From Kitagawia praeruptora (lineage: Eukaryota; Streptophyta; Magnoliopsida; Apiales; Apiaceae), in contig CM075346.1 of NCBI GenBank assembly GCA_037693485.1, positions 44,376,001 to 44,440,000 of the forward strand: 64,000 nucleotides of DNA, written 5' to 3'. The position numbers and the translations under genes are program-made. The notes under the pieces are model-generated. The model made no database searches, was not told where the DNA came from, and saw only the letters and a program-made list of their open reading frames with translations. Positions within the stretch are counted from its first letter, which is position 1; the number at the start of each line of letters is the position of its first letter. Of this stretch, positions 64,000 to 64,000 are shown in pieces.

Positions 64000-64000
64000 A

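Larger units (their letters stand above)
60057..64000 (-). mobile_element. Second Sirevirus family, 3' part, runs off the window
   Basis: Right to left: the end of pol (RT C-terminus and RNase H), a spacer rich in CAGAGTTTA motifs, and a third ORF. Expected PPT and 3' LTR to the left are not visible, so it is probably truncated at about 60050. It shares domain order but little nucleotide identity with the Sirevirus at 30232-44720. Confidence 0.82.

Overview
The window is plant nuclear DNA, most likely from a eudicot with a large, repeat-rich genome. It contains no complete host gene. Almost every base belongs to nested transposable elements: Ty3/gypsy Tekay (Del) and Tat retrotransposons, Ty1/copia Ale (Retrofit) and Sirevirus (Maximus/SIRE) retrotransposons, two CACTA DNA transposons and SINE-derived pieces. 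Host-gene sequence appears only as short exons captured inside the CACTA elements. The species cannot be named from the sequence.

Layout. (1) 1-17826: a Tekay chromovirus on the minus strand. It has a truncated 3' LTR (1-2705), integrase with chromodomain, RT/RNase H, protease and gag, an extra acidic/Arg-rich ORF upstream of gag (8192-8899), a PBS, and a 5' LTR (9131-17826). That 5' LTR is split by an Ale copia element (11536-16370) with a SINE-like foldback (16371-16744) on its 3' edge. (2) 17827-20778: part of another Tekay-type LTR, in the opposite (+) orientation. (3) 20779-45624: a very long Tekay-type solo LTR with TSD gtgcc. It is interrupted by a Pack-CACTA (22855-27693, TSD tat), a SINE (about 28451-28590) and a complete, very young Sirevirus (30232-44720, TSD aactc, 1057-bp LTRs). 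(4) 45630-54688: a degenerate Tat-lineage element on the minus strand, broken by a second CACTA element (47378-51927, TSD tct) that also carries spliced gene-like exons. (5) 54689-about 60050: an old minus-strand Tekay LTR and decayed pol. (6) about 60057-64000: the 3' part of a second, different Sirevirus, running off the window.

The nesting gives a relative history. The old Tekay-type sequences and the Tat element came first. The solo LTR, the minus-strand Tekay and the CACTA elements followed, and then the Ale and the Sirevirus; the Sirevirus LTRs differ at only two positions I could find. The retrotransposon genes form standard replication cassettes: gag for the particle; protease, integrase, RT and RNase H for processing, copying and insertion. 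The Tekay and Ale frames carry internal stops. The Sirevirus at 30232-44720 looks coding-competent.

The most interesting content is the CACTA element at 22855-27693. It carries correctly oriented exons from at least four, probably five, unrelated host genes, including the FHA domain of the DNA-repair protein NBS1 and a CCCH zinc-finger protein. Also notable are the shared N-terminal domain of the two Sirevirus third ORFs, and the reiterated short motifs (a hairpin array in one family, CAGAGTTTA in the other) in the spacer between pol and that third ORF.
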